Source: Pseudomonas sp. W4I3 (GTDB taxonomy: Bacteria > Pseudomonadota > Gammaproteobacteria > Pseudomonadales > Pseudomonadaceae). Taken from it: 64,000 nt of DNA. Numbering within the stretch: the stretch's first letter is position 1; each line of letters opens with the position of its first letter. Made by a program: the position numbers and the translations under genes. This document shows positions 9,082 through 18,395 of this stretch, one piece after another. The notes below the pieces were generated by a model. The model was not told the origin of the DNA and searched no databases. It saw only the letters and a list, made by a program, of their open reading frames with translations. The stretch is from the NCBI RefSeq assembly GCF_030816195.1, contig NZ_JAUSXS010000001.1, positions 682,001-746,000 on the forward strand, written 5' to 3'.

Positions 9082-11133
9082 GTGAGCGCGAACAATCCTC
9101 TTCTGCAGCCCTACGACCTGCCGCCGTTCTCGGCGATCCGTGCCGAGCATGTCCAGCCGGCCATCGAACAGATTCTTGCCGATAACCGTGCAGCTATCGC
9201 AGACATCCTGCAAAGCCAGGGAAAAAATCCGACATGGGCGGGATTGATTCTGGCCATGGACGAACTGAACGATCGCCTGGGCGCCGCCTGGAGCCCGGTC
9301 AGCCACCTCAACGCCGTGTGCAACAGCGCCGAGCTGCGCGAAGCCTATGAGGCGTGCCTGCCGGCATTGAGCGCCTATTCCACCGAGATGGGGCAGAACC
9401 GTGAACTGTTCCAGGCCTTCGAAGCCCTGGCCAACAGCCCGGAGGCCGCCGGTTTCGATGTGGCACAGAAAACCATCCTCGAACACTCGCTGCGCGACTT
9501 CCGCCTCTCGGGTATTGATTTGCCGCCGGAGCAGCAAAAGCGTTACGCCGAAGTGCAAAGCAAGCTGTCGGAGCTGGGCAGCAAATTCTCCAACCAGTTG
9601 CTGGACGCCACCCAGGCCTGGACCAGGCACGTCACCGACGAAGCCACCCTTGCCGGCCTGACCGATTCGGCCAAGGCGCAAATGGCTGCGGCCGCTCAGG
9701 CCAAAGGTCTCGATGGCTGGCTGATCACCCTGGAATTTCCGAGCTATTACGCGGTAATGACCTACGCCCAGGACCGCGCCCTGCGTGAAGAGGTCTACGC
9801 GGCCTACTGCACACGCGCGTCGGACCAAGGCCCGAATGCCGGCCAGAACGACAACGGCCCGGTGATGGAGCAAATCCTCGACCTGCGCCAGGAACTGGCA
9901 CAGCTGCTGGGCTACGCATCGTTCGCCGAATTGAGCCTGGCCACCAAAATGGCCGAGTCCAGCGACCAGGTGCTGAGTTTCCTGCGCGACCTGGCCCAGC
10001 GCAGCAAACCGTTCGCGACCCAGGACCTGCAACAGCTCAAGGCCTACGCCGCCGAGCAAGGGTGCGCCGACCTGCAAAGCTGGGACAGCGGTTTCTACGG
10101 CGAAAAACTGCGCGAGCAGCGCTACAGCGTGTCCCAGGAAGCCCTGCGCGCCTACTTCCCGATCGACAAGGTACTGAGCGGCCTGTTCGCCATCGTGCAG
10201 CGCCTGTACGGCATCGAAATCGCCGAGCAGAAAGGGTTCGACGCCTGGCATCCGGACGTGCGCCTGTTCGAGATCAAGGAAAACGGCCAGCACGTCGGCC
10301 GCTTCTTCTTCGACCTGTACGCCCGCGCCAACAAGCGTGGCGGTGCCTGGATGGACGGCGCCCGCGACCGTCGCCGCAAAATCGACGGTGTGCTGCAGAG
10401 CCCGGTGGCCAACCTGGTGTGCAACTTCACCCCGGCCGACAGTGGCAAGCCTGCCCTGCTGACCCACGATGAAGTGACCACCCTGTTCCACGAGTTCGGC
10501 CATGGCCTGCACCACCTGCTGACCCGCGTCGAACATGCCGGCGTGTCCGGGATCAACGGCGTGGCCTGGGATGCGGTGGAGTTGCCGAGCCAGTTCATGG
10601 AGAACTGGTGCTGGGAGCCTGAAGGCCTGGCGCTGATTTCCGGCCACTACGAAACCGGTGAGCCGCTGCCGCAGGACCTGCTGGAAAAAATGCTTGCGGC
10701 GAAAAATTTCCAGTCCGGCCTGATGATGGTGCGCCAGCTGGAATTCTCGCTGTTCGACTTCGAATTGCACGCCACCCATGGCGATGGTCGCAGTGTGGCG
10801 CAGGTGCTTGAAGGCGTGCGCGATGAAGTCTCTGTGATGCGCCCACCGGCCTATAACCGCTTCCCGAACAGCTTCGCGCACATCTTCGCTGGCGGTTACG
10901 CCGCAGGTTATTACAGCTACAAGTGGGCCGAAGTGCTGTCGGCGGATGCCTTCTCCAAGTTCGAAGAAGACGGCGTGCTCAATGCCCAGACCGGTCGTGC
11001 CTTCCGTGAAGCGATCCTCGCACGGGGCGGTTCTCAGGAGCCGATGGTGTTGTTCGTCGACTTCCGCGGACGTGCGCCGTCAATTGACGCACTCTTGCGC
11101 CACAGCGGCCTGAGTGAGGACGCGGCAGCATGA
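9082..11133 (+). CDS. prlC: Oligopeptidase A (M3 zinc metallopeptidase)
   Basis: The 683-aa product is a full-length M3 peptidase with the zinc motif HEFGH at about residue 470 (TLFHEFGHGLHHLL) and the downstream acidic helix ENWCWEPEGL that supplies the Glu ligand. It degrades short peptides and cleaved signal peptides in the cytoplasm. I chose GTG 9082 (SANNPLLQPYDLPP) because AAGG lies 8 nt upstream and family members start this way; an alternative GTG is at 9073. The stop overlaps the start of yheV by 4 nt. Confidence 0.95.
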   Translation: MSANNPLLQPYDLPPFSAIRAEHVQPAIEQILADNRAAIADILQSQGKNPTWAGLILAMDELNDRLGAAWSPVSHLNAVCNSAELREAYEACLPALSAYSTEMGQNRELFQAFEALANSPEAAGFDVAQKTILEHSLRDFRLSGIDLPPEQQKRYAEVQSKLSELGSKFSNQLLDATQAWTRHVTDEATLAGLTDSAKAQMAAAAQAKGLDGWLITLEFPSYYAVMTYAQDRALREEVYAAYCTRASDQGPNAGQNDNGPVMEQILDLRQELAQLLGYASFAELSLATKMAESSDQVLSFLRDLAQRSKPFATQDLQQLKAYAAEQGCADLQSWDSGFYGEKLREQRYSVSQEALRAYFPIDKVLSGLFAIVQRLYGIEIAEQKGFDAWHPDVRLFEIKENGQHVGRFFFDLYARANKRGGAWMDGARDRRRKIDGVLQSPVANLVCNFTPADSGKPALLTHDEVTTLFHEFGHGLHHLLTRVEHAGVSGINGVAWDAVELPSQFMENWCWEPEGLALISGHYETGEPLPQDLLEKMLAAKNFQSGLMMVRQLEFSLFDFELHATHGDGRSVAQVLEGVRDEVSVMRPPAYNRFPNSFAHIFAGGYAAGYYSYKWAEVLSADAFSKFEEDGVLNAQTGRAFREAILARGGSQEPMVLFVDFRGRAPSIDALLRHSGLSEDAAA

Positions 11134-11405
11134 GTGAAGGGCCTGTGATTACCAAAAAGCAATTTATCGCCGGGGCGGTCTGCCCGGCGTGCAGCGAGCC
11201 GGACAAGCTCAAGATGTGGACCGAAGACAGCGTGCCGCACCGCGAGTGTGTGGCCTGTGGTTACACCGACACGCTCAACGACCAGGGGCTGTCGGTGCCC
11301 AAGGAGTTGGGTACGCGGGTCAATACGTCGGCACTGAAAGCACCGGCGGACCCGAAGGTGCAAGCGGTGCAGTTCTTCCCCAATCCCAAGCTCAAGAAAG
11401 ATTGA
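11130..11405 (+). CDS. yheV: YheV family zinc-ribbon protein
   Basis: This is a 91-aa protein with two CxxC pairs, VCPACSE and CVACGY, spaced like a zinc ribbon, and the family signature ITKKQFIAGAVCPAC. It is coupled to prlC through an ATGA overlap, a linkage also known in other gamma-proteobacteria. The function is unknown; a nucleic-acid or regulatory role is only a guess. Confidence 0.9.
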   Translation: MSEGPVITKKQFIAGAVCPACSEPDKLKMWTEDSVPHRECVACGYTDTLNDQGLSVPKELGTRVNTSALKAPADPKVQAVQFFPNPKLKKD

Positions 11406-11411
11406 ATGGCA

Positions 11412-11437
11412 GCGGGAGCGAGTACGCTCGCTCCCGC
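11412..11437. terminator. Bidirectional hairpin between convergent genes
   Basis: A perfect 11-bp stem (GCGGGAGCGAG / CTCGCTCCCGC) with a TACG loop lies between yheV and the convergent phosphatase gene. No T run follows on either strand, so it may act as an mRNA 3' end or as a REP-like palindrome instead of a classical terminator. Confidence 0.55.
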
Positions 11438-11445
11438 CGTTGCGT

Positions 11446-12096
11446 TCACTTGCTGTCCTTGACCGTTGTACTGATCCAGCTCTTCATCGAGCACAGCGCA
11501 AACGCGCTGGTGCTGCAGTCGCCATTCGCCAAGGCTGCGCGTAACTTGTCGACATCGGCCCGCATCATGTAGCGAACGCCGTCCTTGAAACCATTGCTGC
11601 TGCCAAAGCCGCCCAGGGTCATTTCGTTCAGCGCCTCTTCCTTGCTCCATCCTTGGATCACCACGCGATACATCGCGGCCATCAGCCCCGTGCGGTCAGA
11701 GCCGTGCTTGCAATGCATCAACACCGGGCCGTTGGCTTGAGCCTGTTGAATGGCCCGCAGTGCCGCCAGCACGTCGGAGTCTTCGACATGGTTGGTGTGA
11801 TAAGTGATCTGCACTTCTTTGATACCCGATGACTTCAGCCAGGGCGAATCAGGCTCCGGCAGAAAGTTGATCACCGTACCAATCTTCAATTTTTCCAGCA
11901 CCGGCACGGCGTCACCGTCGAGCAAAGCGCTGCGATAGAGCGTGGGCGTAATCTGGTGCAGGTTGTATTGATCGCTCACCGGCTGCGCCCACTCAGGCGA
12001 GCGAATCGAGGAGGCGCTCTGCGCGTAGGCATCGACGCTGGCGAACAGGGTCATCAATGCCAAGCCTAGGGCTGGCAGCAATCGAATCTTGAACAT
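11446..12096 (-). CDS. Secreted dual-specificity/tyrosine phosphatase-like protein
   Basis: The 216-aa product has a signal peptide (MFKIRLLPALGLALMTLFAS, cleaved near AYA-QS). It carries the Cys-phosphatase P-loop CX5R as MHCKHGSDRTG, preceded by an Asp-containing loop (HVEDSD) that may hold the general acid. This points to a periplasmic DSP/PTP-fold phosphatase. The signal peptide argues against action on cytosolic phosphoproteins; phosphoinositides or exported substrates are possible. It has a 3' hairpin and no operon partner. Confidence 0.8.
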   Translation of the reverse strand: MFKIRLLPALGLALMTLFASVDAYAQSASSIRSPEWAQPVSDQYNLHQITPTLYRSALLDGDAVPVLEKLKIGTVINFLPEPDSPWLKSSGIKEVQITYHTNHVEDSDVLAALRAIQQAQANGPVLMHCKHGSDRTGLMAAMYRVVIQGWSKEEALNEMTLGGFGSSNGFKDGVRYMMRADVDKLRAALANGDCSTSAFALCSMKSWISTTVKDSK

Positions 12097-12367
12097 GGAG
12101 GAGGTGACCGACCAGGGCAGTGTTGATGGTGCACAGAGTCGTCCCCAGGGGGTGAATGAGGCGTGAGGTGCTCGTCAAAGAATCGTGAATCTTGGGCTCT
12201 GATCCGGTGTTTTTGTCACCGAGGCCAGCCTCTCAATGCTTAGCCTGCTATCATTTGTAACTATTGTTTGCCAGAGTGTTCTATCTTTTGGATCCATTCC
12301 TTGGCAAATCATCACGCTGCTCCCAGAAGCGGCTGATCAATCCGTGACCACATGATGAGGTGCACCC

Positions 12368-13120
12368 ATGTCTGATCAAGATCAAGACAACCCCCGGCGT
12401 GACTTTCTGCGCAAATCCTTGACCTTGATCCCGGTGGTCACGGTTGCCAGCACCGGCCTTGGCGGTTCGATGCTGATGGCGACACCCGAGCCCGCCCAGG
12501 CGGCGCCCGCCAAGCCCGCGGTCAGCGACAAGGCGTATGAACCGACCTACTTCACCGCCGAGGAATGGGCGTTCATCAACGCCGCCGTCGAGCGTTTGAT
12601 CCCTGCTGATGCCCAGGGCCCAGGTGCCCTGGAAGCCGGTGCTGCGGAGTACATCGATCGTCAAATGAACACGCCGTACGCCAGTGGCGCGCTGTGGTTC
12701 ATGCAAGGCCCCTTCAACACCGATGCCGCGCCGGAAATGGGCTGGCAGAGCAAATTGGTACCCAAAGAAATCTATCGCCTCGGTATCGCCGCGACGGATG
12801 CATGGTCGAAGGCGTTCAACGGTAAGGCTTTTGCTGCACAAGACAGCGCTACCCGAGACGATATGTTGCACCGTCTGGAGGCGGGTGGCAGTGAAGTGAG
12901 CGCGCATTTCGAGGCGGTGCCGGCCAAGATGTTCTTCAACCTGTTGCTGCAGAACACCAAGGAAGGCTTCTTCTGCGACCCCATCCACGGCGGCAATAAA
13001 GGCATGGTCGGCTGGACCATGATCGGTTTTCCCGGCGCCCGCGCCGATTTCATGGACTGGGTGGAGCGCAACGAGCAATACCCCTTCCCGGCAGTTTCCA
13101 TTCGCGGCGAGAGGGCATAA
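12368..13120 (+). CDS. Gluconate 2-dehydrogenase-type subunit 3 (Tat-exported small subunit)
   Basis: The 250-aa product has a twin-arginine signal (NPRRDFLRKSLTLIP) followed by a hydrophobic stretch and an AQA-AP cleavage site. The mature part matches the gluconate 2-dehydrogenase subunit 3 family (TYFTAEEWAFINAAVERLIP, GNKGMVGWTMIGFPGAR). The subunit is thought to help export or assemble the FAD subunit by a shared Tat signal. GAGG precedes the ATG. The next gene starts 2 bp after its stop, so they form an operon. Confidence 0.9.
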   Translation: MSDQDQDNPRRDFLRKSLTLIPVVTVASTGLGGSMLMATPEPAQAAPAKPAVSDKAYEPTYFTAEEWAFINAAVERLIPADAQGPGALEAGAAEYIDRQMNTPYASGALWFMQGPFNTDAAPEMGWQSKLVPKEIYRLGIAATDAWSKAFNGKAFAAQDSATRDDMLHRLEAGGSEVSAHFEAVPAKMFFNLLLQNTKEGFFCDPIHGGNKGMVGWTMIGFPGARADFMDWVERNEQYPFPAVSIRGERA

Positions 13121-13122
13121 CC

Positions 13123-14907
13123 GTGGCGACCATCATGAAGAAAGTGGACGCGGTGATCGTGGGCTTCGGCTGGACCGGCGCGATCATGGCCAAGGAGCTG
13201 ACCGAAGCCGGCCTCAACGTGGTCGCGCTTGAGCGCGGCCCGATGCAGGACACTTACCCGGACGGCAACTATCCCCAGGTCATCGACGAATTGACCTACA
13301 GCGTGCGTAAAAAACTCTTCCAGGACATCTCCAAGGAGACGGTGACCATTCGCCACAGCGTGAATGACGTCGCCCTGCCCAACCGTCAGCTTGGCGCCTT
13401 CTTGCCGGGCAATGGTGTTGGCGGGGCCGGTCTGCACTGGTCGGGCGTGCATTTTCGTGTCGATCCCATCGAGCTGCGCATGCGCAGCCACTACGAAGAA
13501 CGCTACGGGAAGAACTTCATCCCCAAGGACATGACCATCCAGGACTTCGGGGTCAGCTACGAAGAGCTGGAGCCGTTTTTCGATTACGCGGAAAAAGTCT
13601 TCGGCACCTCCGGCGAGGCCTGGACCGTCAAAGGCCAGTTGGTGGGTGAAGGTCGCGGCGGTAACCCGTATGCACCGGATCGCTCGAACCCGTTCCCACT
13701 GGAGTCGCAAAAGAACACCGTCTCCGCGCAGCTGTTTCAGAAAGCGGCGGCTGATGTGGGTTACAAACCTTACAACCTGCCGTCAGCCAACACTTCCGGG
13801 CCTTACACCAACCCTTATGGCGCGCAGATGGGCCCGTGCAACTTCTGCGGTTTTTGCAGTGGCTACGTGTGCTACATGTACTCCAAGGCGTCGCCGAACG
13901 TGAACATCCTGCCGGCGCTGCGCCAAGTGCCGAATTTCGAGCTGCGGCCCAATTCCCATGTGCTCAAGGTCAATCTCGACAGCACTCAGAAGAAAGCCAC
14001 CGGTGTGACCTATGTCGACGGCCAGGGCCGCGAGTGCGAGCAGCCGGCGGACCTGGTGATCCTCGGTGCGTTCCAGTTCCACAACGTGCGCCTGATGCTG
14101 CTGTCGGGCATCGGCAAGCCTTACGACCCGGTTACGAATGAAGGCGTGGTGGGGCGCAACTTTGCCTACCAGAACATGGGCACCATCAAGGTGTTTTTCG
14201 ACAAGGACACCCACACCAACAACTTCATCGGCGCTGGCGGCAACGGCGTGGCCATCGATGATTTCAATGCCGACAACTTCGACCACGGGCCTCACGGCTT
14301 CGTCGGGGGCTCGCCGATGTGGGTCAACCAGGCGGGCAGCCGGCCGATTGCCGGCACTTCCAACCCGCCGGGCACGCCGGCCTGGGGCAGCGCGTGGAAG
14401 CGCGCCACTGCCGATTACTACACCCACCAGGTGTCGATGGACGCCCACGGTGCCCATCAGTCCTACCGGAGCAATTACCTGGATCTGGACCCGGTTTACC
14501 GCGATGCCTACGGCCTGCCGCTATTGCGAATGACCTTCGACTGGCAGGAAAACGACATCAAGATGAACCGCTTCATGATGGAGAAAATGGGCAAGGTCGC
14601 CCAGGCCATGAACCCCAAGGCCATTGCGGTGCTGGGCAAAAAAGTCGGTGAGCATTTCAATACCGCGGCGTACCAGACCACCCACCTCAACGGGGGCGCG
14701 ATCATGGGCACCGACCCGAAAACCAGCGCGCTGAACCGCTACCTGCAGAGCTGGGATGTGCACAACGTGTTTGTCCCCGGGGCGTCCGCTTTCCCACAAG
14801 GACTGGGCTACAACCCTACCGGGCTGGTGGCGGCGCTGACCTATTGGTCGGCCCGTGCGATCCGCGAGCAGTACCTGAAAAACCCCGGCCCGCTGGTTCA
14901 GGCATAA
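13123..14907 (+). CDS. GMC-family FAD dehydrogenase subunit (gluconate 2-dehydrogenase type)
   Basis: The 594-aa protein has an N-terminal FAD-binding motif (VIVGFGWTGAIMAKEL), the GMC signature region around GNGVGGAGLHWSG, and the C-terminal active-site block HLNGGAIMG plus GYNPTGLVAAL. It is the catalytic subunit of a periplasmic sugar-acid dehydrogenase that passes electrons to a membrane cytochrome c. The exact substrate (gluconate, 2-ketogluconate or similar) cannot be set from sequence. I chose GTG 13123 because GAGAGGG lies 7 nt upstream; ATG 13135 is poorly spaced. It has no signal of its own, consistent with co-export with the small subunit. Confidence 0.9.
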   Translation: MATIMKKVDAVIVGFGWTGAIMAKELTEAGLNVVALERGPMQDTYPDGNYPQVIDELTYSVRKKLFQDISKETVTIRHSVNDVALPNRQLGAFLPGNGVGGAGLHWSGVHFRVDPIELRMRSHYEERYGKNFIPKDMTIQDFGVSYEELEPFFDYAEKVFGTSGEAWTVKGQLVGEGRGGNPYAPDRSNPFPLESQKNTVSAQLFQKAAADVGYKPYNLPSANTSGPYTNPYGAQMGPCNFCGFCSGYVCYMYSKASPNVNILPALRQVPNFELRPNSHVLKVNLDSTQKKATGVTYVDGQGRECEQPADLVILGAFQFHNVRLMLLSGIGKPYDPVTNEGVVGRNFAYQNMGTIKVFFDKDTHTNNFIGAGGNGVAIDDFNADNFDHGPHGFVGGSPMWVNQAGSRPIAGTSNPPGTPAWGSAWKRATADYYTHQVSMDAHGAHQSYRSNYLDLDPVYRDAYGLPLLRMTFDWQENDIKMNRFMMEKMGKVAQAMNPKAIAVLGKKVGEHFNTAAYQTTHLNGGAIMGTDPKTSALNRYLQSWDVHNVFVPGASAFPQGLGYNPTGLVAALTYWSARAIREQYLKNPGPLVQA

Positions 14908-14919
14908 GGAGCGATGACC

Positions 14920-16219
14920 ATGAAAGCACTCGTTATCGCCTCTCTGGCGCTGTTGAGCAGTTGCTCGGTGAGCGCGCGCTGAAGCCGAGCTAATCAAGCA
15001 AGGTGAATACCTGGCCCGCGCCGGTGACTGTGTGGCCTGCCACACCGCCAAGGGCGGCAAGCCATTCGCCGGCGGCCTGCCGATGGAAACCCCCATCGGC
15101 GTGATTTATTCCACCAACATCACGCCGGACAAGACCGGCCTTGGCGACTACAGCTTCGAAGACTTCGACAAGGCCGTGCGCCATGGTGTCGCCAAGAACG
15201 GCAGTACGCTTTACCCGGCGATGCCCTACCCGTCTTACGCGCGTGTCAGCGACAGCGATATGCAGGCGTTGTATGCCTATTTCATGAAAGGCGTCGAGCC
15301 GGTGGCCCAGGAGAACAAGGACAGCGATATTCCCTGGCCGTTAAGCATGCGCTGGCCCCTGGCGGCGTGGCGCTGGATGTTTGCGCCGTCTGTTGAAGAG
15401 CATCAGGCACAAGCGGCCGCCGACCCGGTGGTCAGCCGTGGCGCTTACCTGGTGGAAGGCCTCGGCCACTGCGGTGCGTGTCACACACCGCGTGCCCTGA
15501 CCATGCAGGAAAAGGCCCTGAGTGCCACCGACGGTGATGCGTTCCTGTCCGGCAGCGCGCCGTTGGAAGGCTGGATTGCGAAAAGCCTGCGCGGCGACCA
15601 CAAGGACGGCCTCGGCAGTTGGAGCGAGGAGCAGTTGGTGCAATTCCTCAAGACCGGGCGCAGTGATCGCAGTGCTGTGTTTGGCGGCATGAGTGATGTG
15701 GTGGTGCATAGCATGCAGTACATGTCGCAAGACGACCTGACCGCTATCGCCCGCTACCTCAAAAGCCTGCCGGCGGTGGACCCCAAGGATCAGCCGCACC
15801 AGTACGACAAGCAAGTGGCCCAGGCGCTGTGGAAGGGTGATGACAGCCAGCCGGGCGCCTCGGTGTATATCGACAACTGCGCGGCTTGCCACCGTACCGA
15901 TGGGCACGGTTACACGCGGGTGTTCCCGGCACTGGCGGGCAACCCGGTGCTGCAGACGGCGGATGCCACGTCGATGATCAACATCGTGTTGAACGGCGGC
16001 ACCTTACCGGCAACCCACGCCGCGCCTTCGACCTTCACCATGCCGGCATTTGCCTGGCGCTTGTCGGACCAGGAAGTGGCGGACGTGGTCAGTTTCATCC
16101 GCAGCAGCTGGGGCAACCAGGGCGCGCCGGTGAGTGCCAGTGATGTGGCCGACCTGCGCAAGAGCGACATGCGCACCACCTCGGGTGACGATCTGGGGCA
16201 GGTCACGCAAAAGCACTGA
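14920..16219 (+). pseudogene. Tri-heme cytochrome c subunit of the dehydrogenase, frameshifted after the signal peptide
   Basis: The reading frame from ATG 14920 encodes a signal peptide (MKALVIASLALLSSCSVSAR) and stops at 14980-14982. The mature protein continues in another frame (AEAELIKQGEYLARAGDC) to 16219. It has three heme motifs: CVACHT, CGACHTP and CAACHR. The two frames share only GCGCGCGC (14972-14979), so the indel must lie there: one extra C or one lost GC unit. An intact version would be about 430 aa and accept electrons from the GMC subunit for the quinone pool. As written, no exported cytochrome is made. Confidence 0.85.
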
Positions 16220-16256
16220 CCGCCAAACGGCACTGGTCATAAACCTCGCGCCTCGA

Positions 16257-16276
16257 TACTGTATATAAAAACAGTA
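16257..16276 (+). promoter_or_regulatory. LexA (SOS) box
   Basis: The site TACTGTATATAAAAACAGTA matches the gamma-proteobacterial LexA consensus (TACTGTATATATATACAGTA) at 18 of 20 positions, with perfect CTG-N10-CAG. It ends 13 bp before the ATG of the radical SAM gene, where bound LexA would block transcription. Confidence 0.88.
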
Positions 16277-16289
16277 TCGAGGCGTTTTC

Positions 16290-17348
16290 ATGACCACTGC
16301 ACTGCCACCCCGTGGCCGGGGCACGGCCACCAACCTGCATAACCGTTTCGCACCCACTGTCAGCGTGGTCGAGGACGACGGCTGGTTTCAGGAAGTGCCG
16401 CCTACCCAGGGCACCGAAGTGCGTATCGAAACGGCCAAGACCATCATCACCCGCAATAACTCGCCGGACTTGCCCTTCGATCGTTCCATCAACCCGTATC
16501 GTGGCTGCGAGCATGGCTGCATCTACTGCTATGCGCGGCCCAGCCACGCTTATTGGGACATGTCGCCGGGGCTGGATTTCGAAACCAGGCTGATCGCCAA
16601 GAGCAACGCCGCCGACGTGCTGGAGCAGCAGCTGTCCAAGCCGGGGTACGTGTGCGCGCCGATCAACCTGGGCTCCAACACCGACCCATACCAGCCCATC
16701 GAGCGCGAATACCGGATCACCCGGCAAACCCTGGAAGTGCTGCTGCGCTATCGGCACCCGGTGACCATCATTACCAAGGGCTCCCTGATTCTGCGCGACC
16801 TGGACCTGCTCGCCGAGCTGGCCAGGCAACGCCTCGTGGCAGTGATGATCAGCCTCACCAGCCTGGACGATGAACTCAAGCGCATCCTGGAGCCGCGCAC
16901 GGCGGCGCCCAAGGCGCGGTTGCGGGCGATACGGGTGATGCGCGAAGCGGGGATCCCAGTGGGTGTGCTGTGCTCTCCGATGATTCCGATGATCAACGAC
17001 AGCGAGTTGGAAAGCCTGCTCACCGAGGCTCATGCCGCAGGTGCGCGGAGTGCCGCGTACATGATGCTGCGCCTGCCGCTCGAGGTGGCGCCGCTGTTCG
17101 AAGAGTGGCTGGCGGCGCATTACCCGCAACGCGCGGCGCATGTGATGAGCCTGGTGCGTCAGGTGCGCGGTGGCGCGGTGTACGACAGCCGTTTCGGCGT
17201 ACGCATGCGCGGCGAAGGGCCTTTTGCCGATTTGCTGGCGCAACGGTTCAGCAAGGCGATCAAACGTCTGGGGCTCAATCGCCGTGAAGGCTTCGATCTG
17301 GATTGCACGGCTTTTTGCCCACCGGGCAGGCAAATGGCATTGTTGTAG
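16290..17348 (+). CDS. PA0069-family radical SAM protein, SOS-regulated
   Basis: The 352-aa product contains the radical SAM cluster motif CEHGCIYC (Cx3Cx2C) at about residues 73-80, followed by YARPSHAYWDMSPGLDFE. It resembles the spore-photoproduct-lyase-like radical SAM group. Its job is not known; the LexA box just upstream suggests a role in DNA damage repair or tolerance. I recall the P. aeruginosa homologue as a LexA-regulon member, which agrees. The ATG at 16290 lies in the usual place relative to the operator, with GAGGCG before it. Confidence 0.88.
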   Translation: MTTALPPRGRGTATNLHNRFAPTVSVVEDDGWFQEVPPTQGTEVRIETAKTIITRNNSPDLPFDRSINPYRGCEHGCIYCYARPSHAYWDMSPGLDFETRLIAKSNAADVLEQQLSKPGYVCAPINLGSNTDPYQPIEREYRITRQTLEVLLRYRHPVTIITKGSLILRDLDLLAELARQRLVAVMISLTSLDDELKRILEPRTAAPKARLRAIRVMREAGIPVGVLCSPMIPMINDSELESLLTEAHAAGARSAAYMMLRLPLEVAPLFEEWLAAHYPQRAAHVMSLVRQVRGGAVYDSRFGVRMRGEGPFADLLAQRFSKAIKRLGLNRREGFDLDCTAFCPPGRQMALL

Positions 17349-17362
17349 ACTACAGAGGTTAA

Positions 17363-17544
17363 ATGGGAGATCCCTGTAGGAATAGTCGCGTTTTGATATT
17401 ACTGAAACCCGCGATCTAGAGCGGTTGATTCAGTTTGAGTTAAGTTTCGGTGGGTACCTTGTTCAACGAGTGACTGATGAGTCGGCGCCCTGGCCGGTGG
17501 AGCTTTTCCAACTATTCCACTACCCAGGCGTCGAACTGACCTGA
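17363..17544 (+). pseudogene. Possible small ORF or gene remnant of unknown function
   Basis: From ATG 17363 a short frame (MGDPCRNSRV) runs into a stop. A second frame is open at 17386-17544 and reads like real protein (FDITETRDLERLIQFELS, FGGYLVQRVTDES, PVELFQLFHYPGVELT). Adding one T to the TTTT at 17391-17394 would join them into a 60-aa protein. I do not recognise a family. This is the only coding-like signal in the 229-bp gap before the carbonic anhydrase gene. Confidence 0.3.
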
Positions 17545-17577
17545 ACACTTCCCCTGCATTGATCAAGAGGATGAATC

Positions 17578-18309
17578 ATGAGTGACAAGGATAAACAGCC
17601 GTTGGCTGCGTCGGCTTCAGCCCCTCAGGTGGCGGAAACCGCCGATGCAGCGCTGCAGCACATCGTAGACGGCTTTTTGCATTTCCATCACGACGTCTTC
17701 CCCCAGCAGGAAGAGCTTTTCAAGCGACTGGCCACGGCTCAGAGTCCGCGCGCGATGTTCATCACCTGCGCCGACTCGCGCATCGTGCCTGAACTGATCA
17801 CCCAAAGCTCGCCTGGGGATCTGTTCGTGACTCGTAACGTGGGTAACGTGGTGCCGCCCTATGGCCAGATGAACGGCGGTGTGTCCACGGCCATCGAGTA
17901 CGCGGTCCTGGCGCTGGGCGTGCAGCACATCATCGTGTGCGGGCATTCCGACTGCGGCGCCATGCGTGCGGTCCTCAATCCCGACAGCCTCGAGAAGATG
18001 CCGACGGTCAAGGCCTGGTTGCGGCATGCCGAGGTGGCCAAGACCATGGTCCACGACAACTGCGACTGCGCCAGTGAAGGCGAGAGCATGAAGGTGTTGA
18101 CCGAAGAAAACGTCATCGCCCAGTTGCAGCACTTGCGCACCCACCCTTCCGTGGCATCGCGCATGGCCAACGGCCAATTGTTTATCCACGGTTGGATCTA
18201 CAACATCGAAACCAGCGAGATCCGAGCCTACGACGCAGACCAGTCGGCGTTCCGACCGTTGGGCGGCGAAGGTCCGATTCCATCCGCGACGCCTAAAGCG
18301 CGCTTCTAA
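17578..18309 (+). CDS. Beta-class carbonic anhydrase
   Basis: The 243-aa protein has the beta-CA zinc ligands C64 (ITCADSRIVPE, with the Asp/Arg dyad D66-R68), H123 and C126 (CGHSDCGA). It catalyses CO2/bicarbonate exchange in the cytoplasm. The N-terminal extension of about 35 residues is low-complexity, not a clear signal peptide. It is followed after 86 bp by a SulP transporter, a common pairing that suggests joint bicarbonate handling. AAGAGG precedes the ATG. Confidence 0.93.
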   Translation: MSDKDKQPLAASASAPQVAETADAALQHIVDGFLHFHHDVFPQQEELFKRLATAQSPRAMFITCADSRIVPELITQSSPGDLFVTRNVGNVVPPYGQMNGGVSTAIEYAVLALGVQHIIVCGHSDCGAMRAVLNPDSLEKMPTVKAWLRHAEVAKTMVHDNCDCASEGESMKVLTEENVIAQLQHLRTHPSVASRMANGQLFIHGWIYNIETSEIRAYDADQSAFRPLGGEGPIPSATPKARF

Positions 18310-18395
18310 ACACACTTCCCTGCCGGGTAAAGCGGTGGCTGCCATGGACGCAGCCAGGCTTTACCGCGCCCGGCGAATGCCTCGGGAGAGTCATC

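Noticed and set aside
9064..10881. 605-codon open frame antisense to prlC
   Set aside because: It is a GC-driven shadow of prlC with His/Gln-rich nonsense composition and no start signal.
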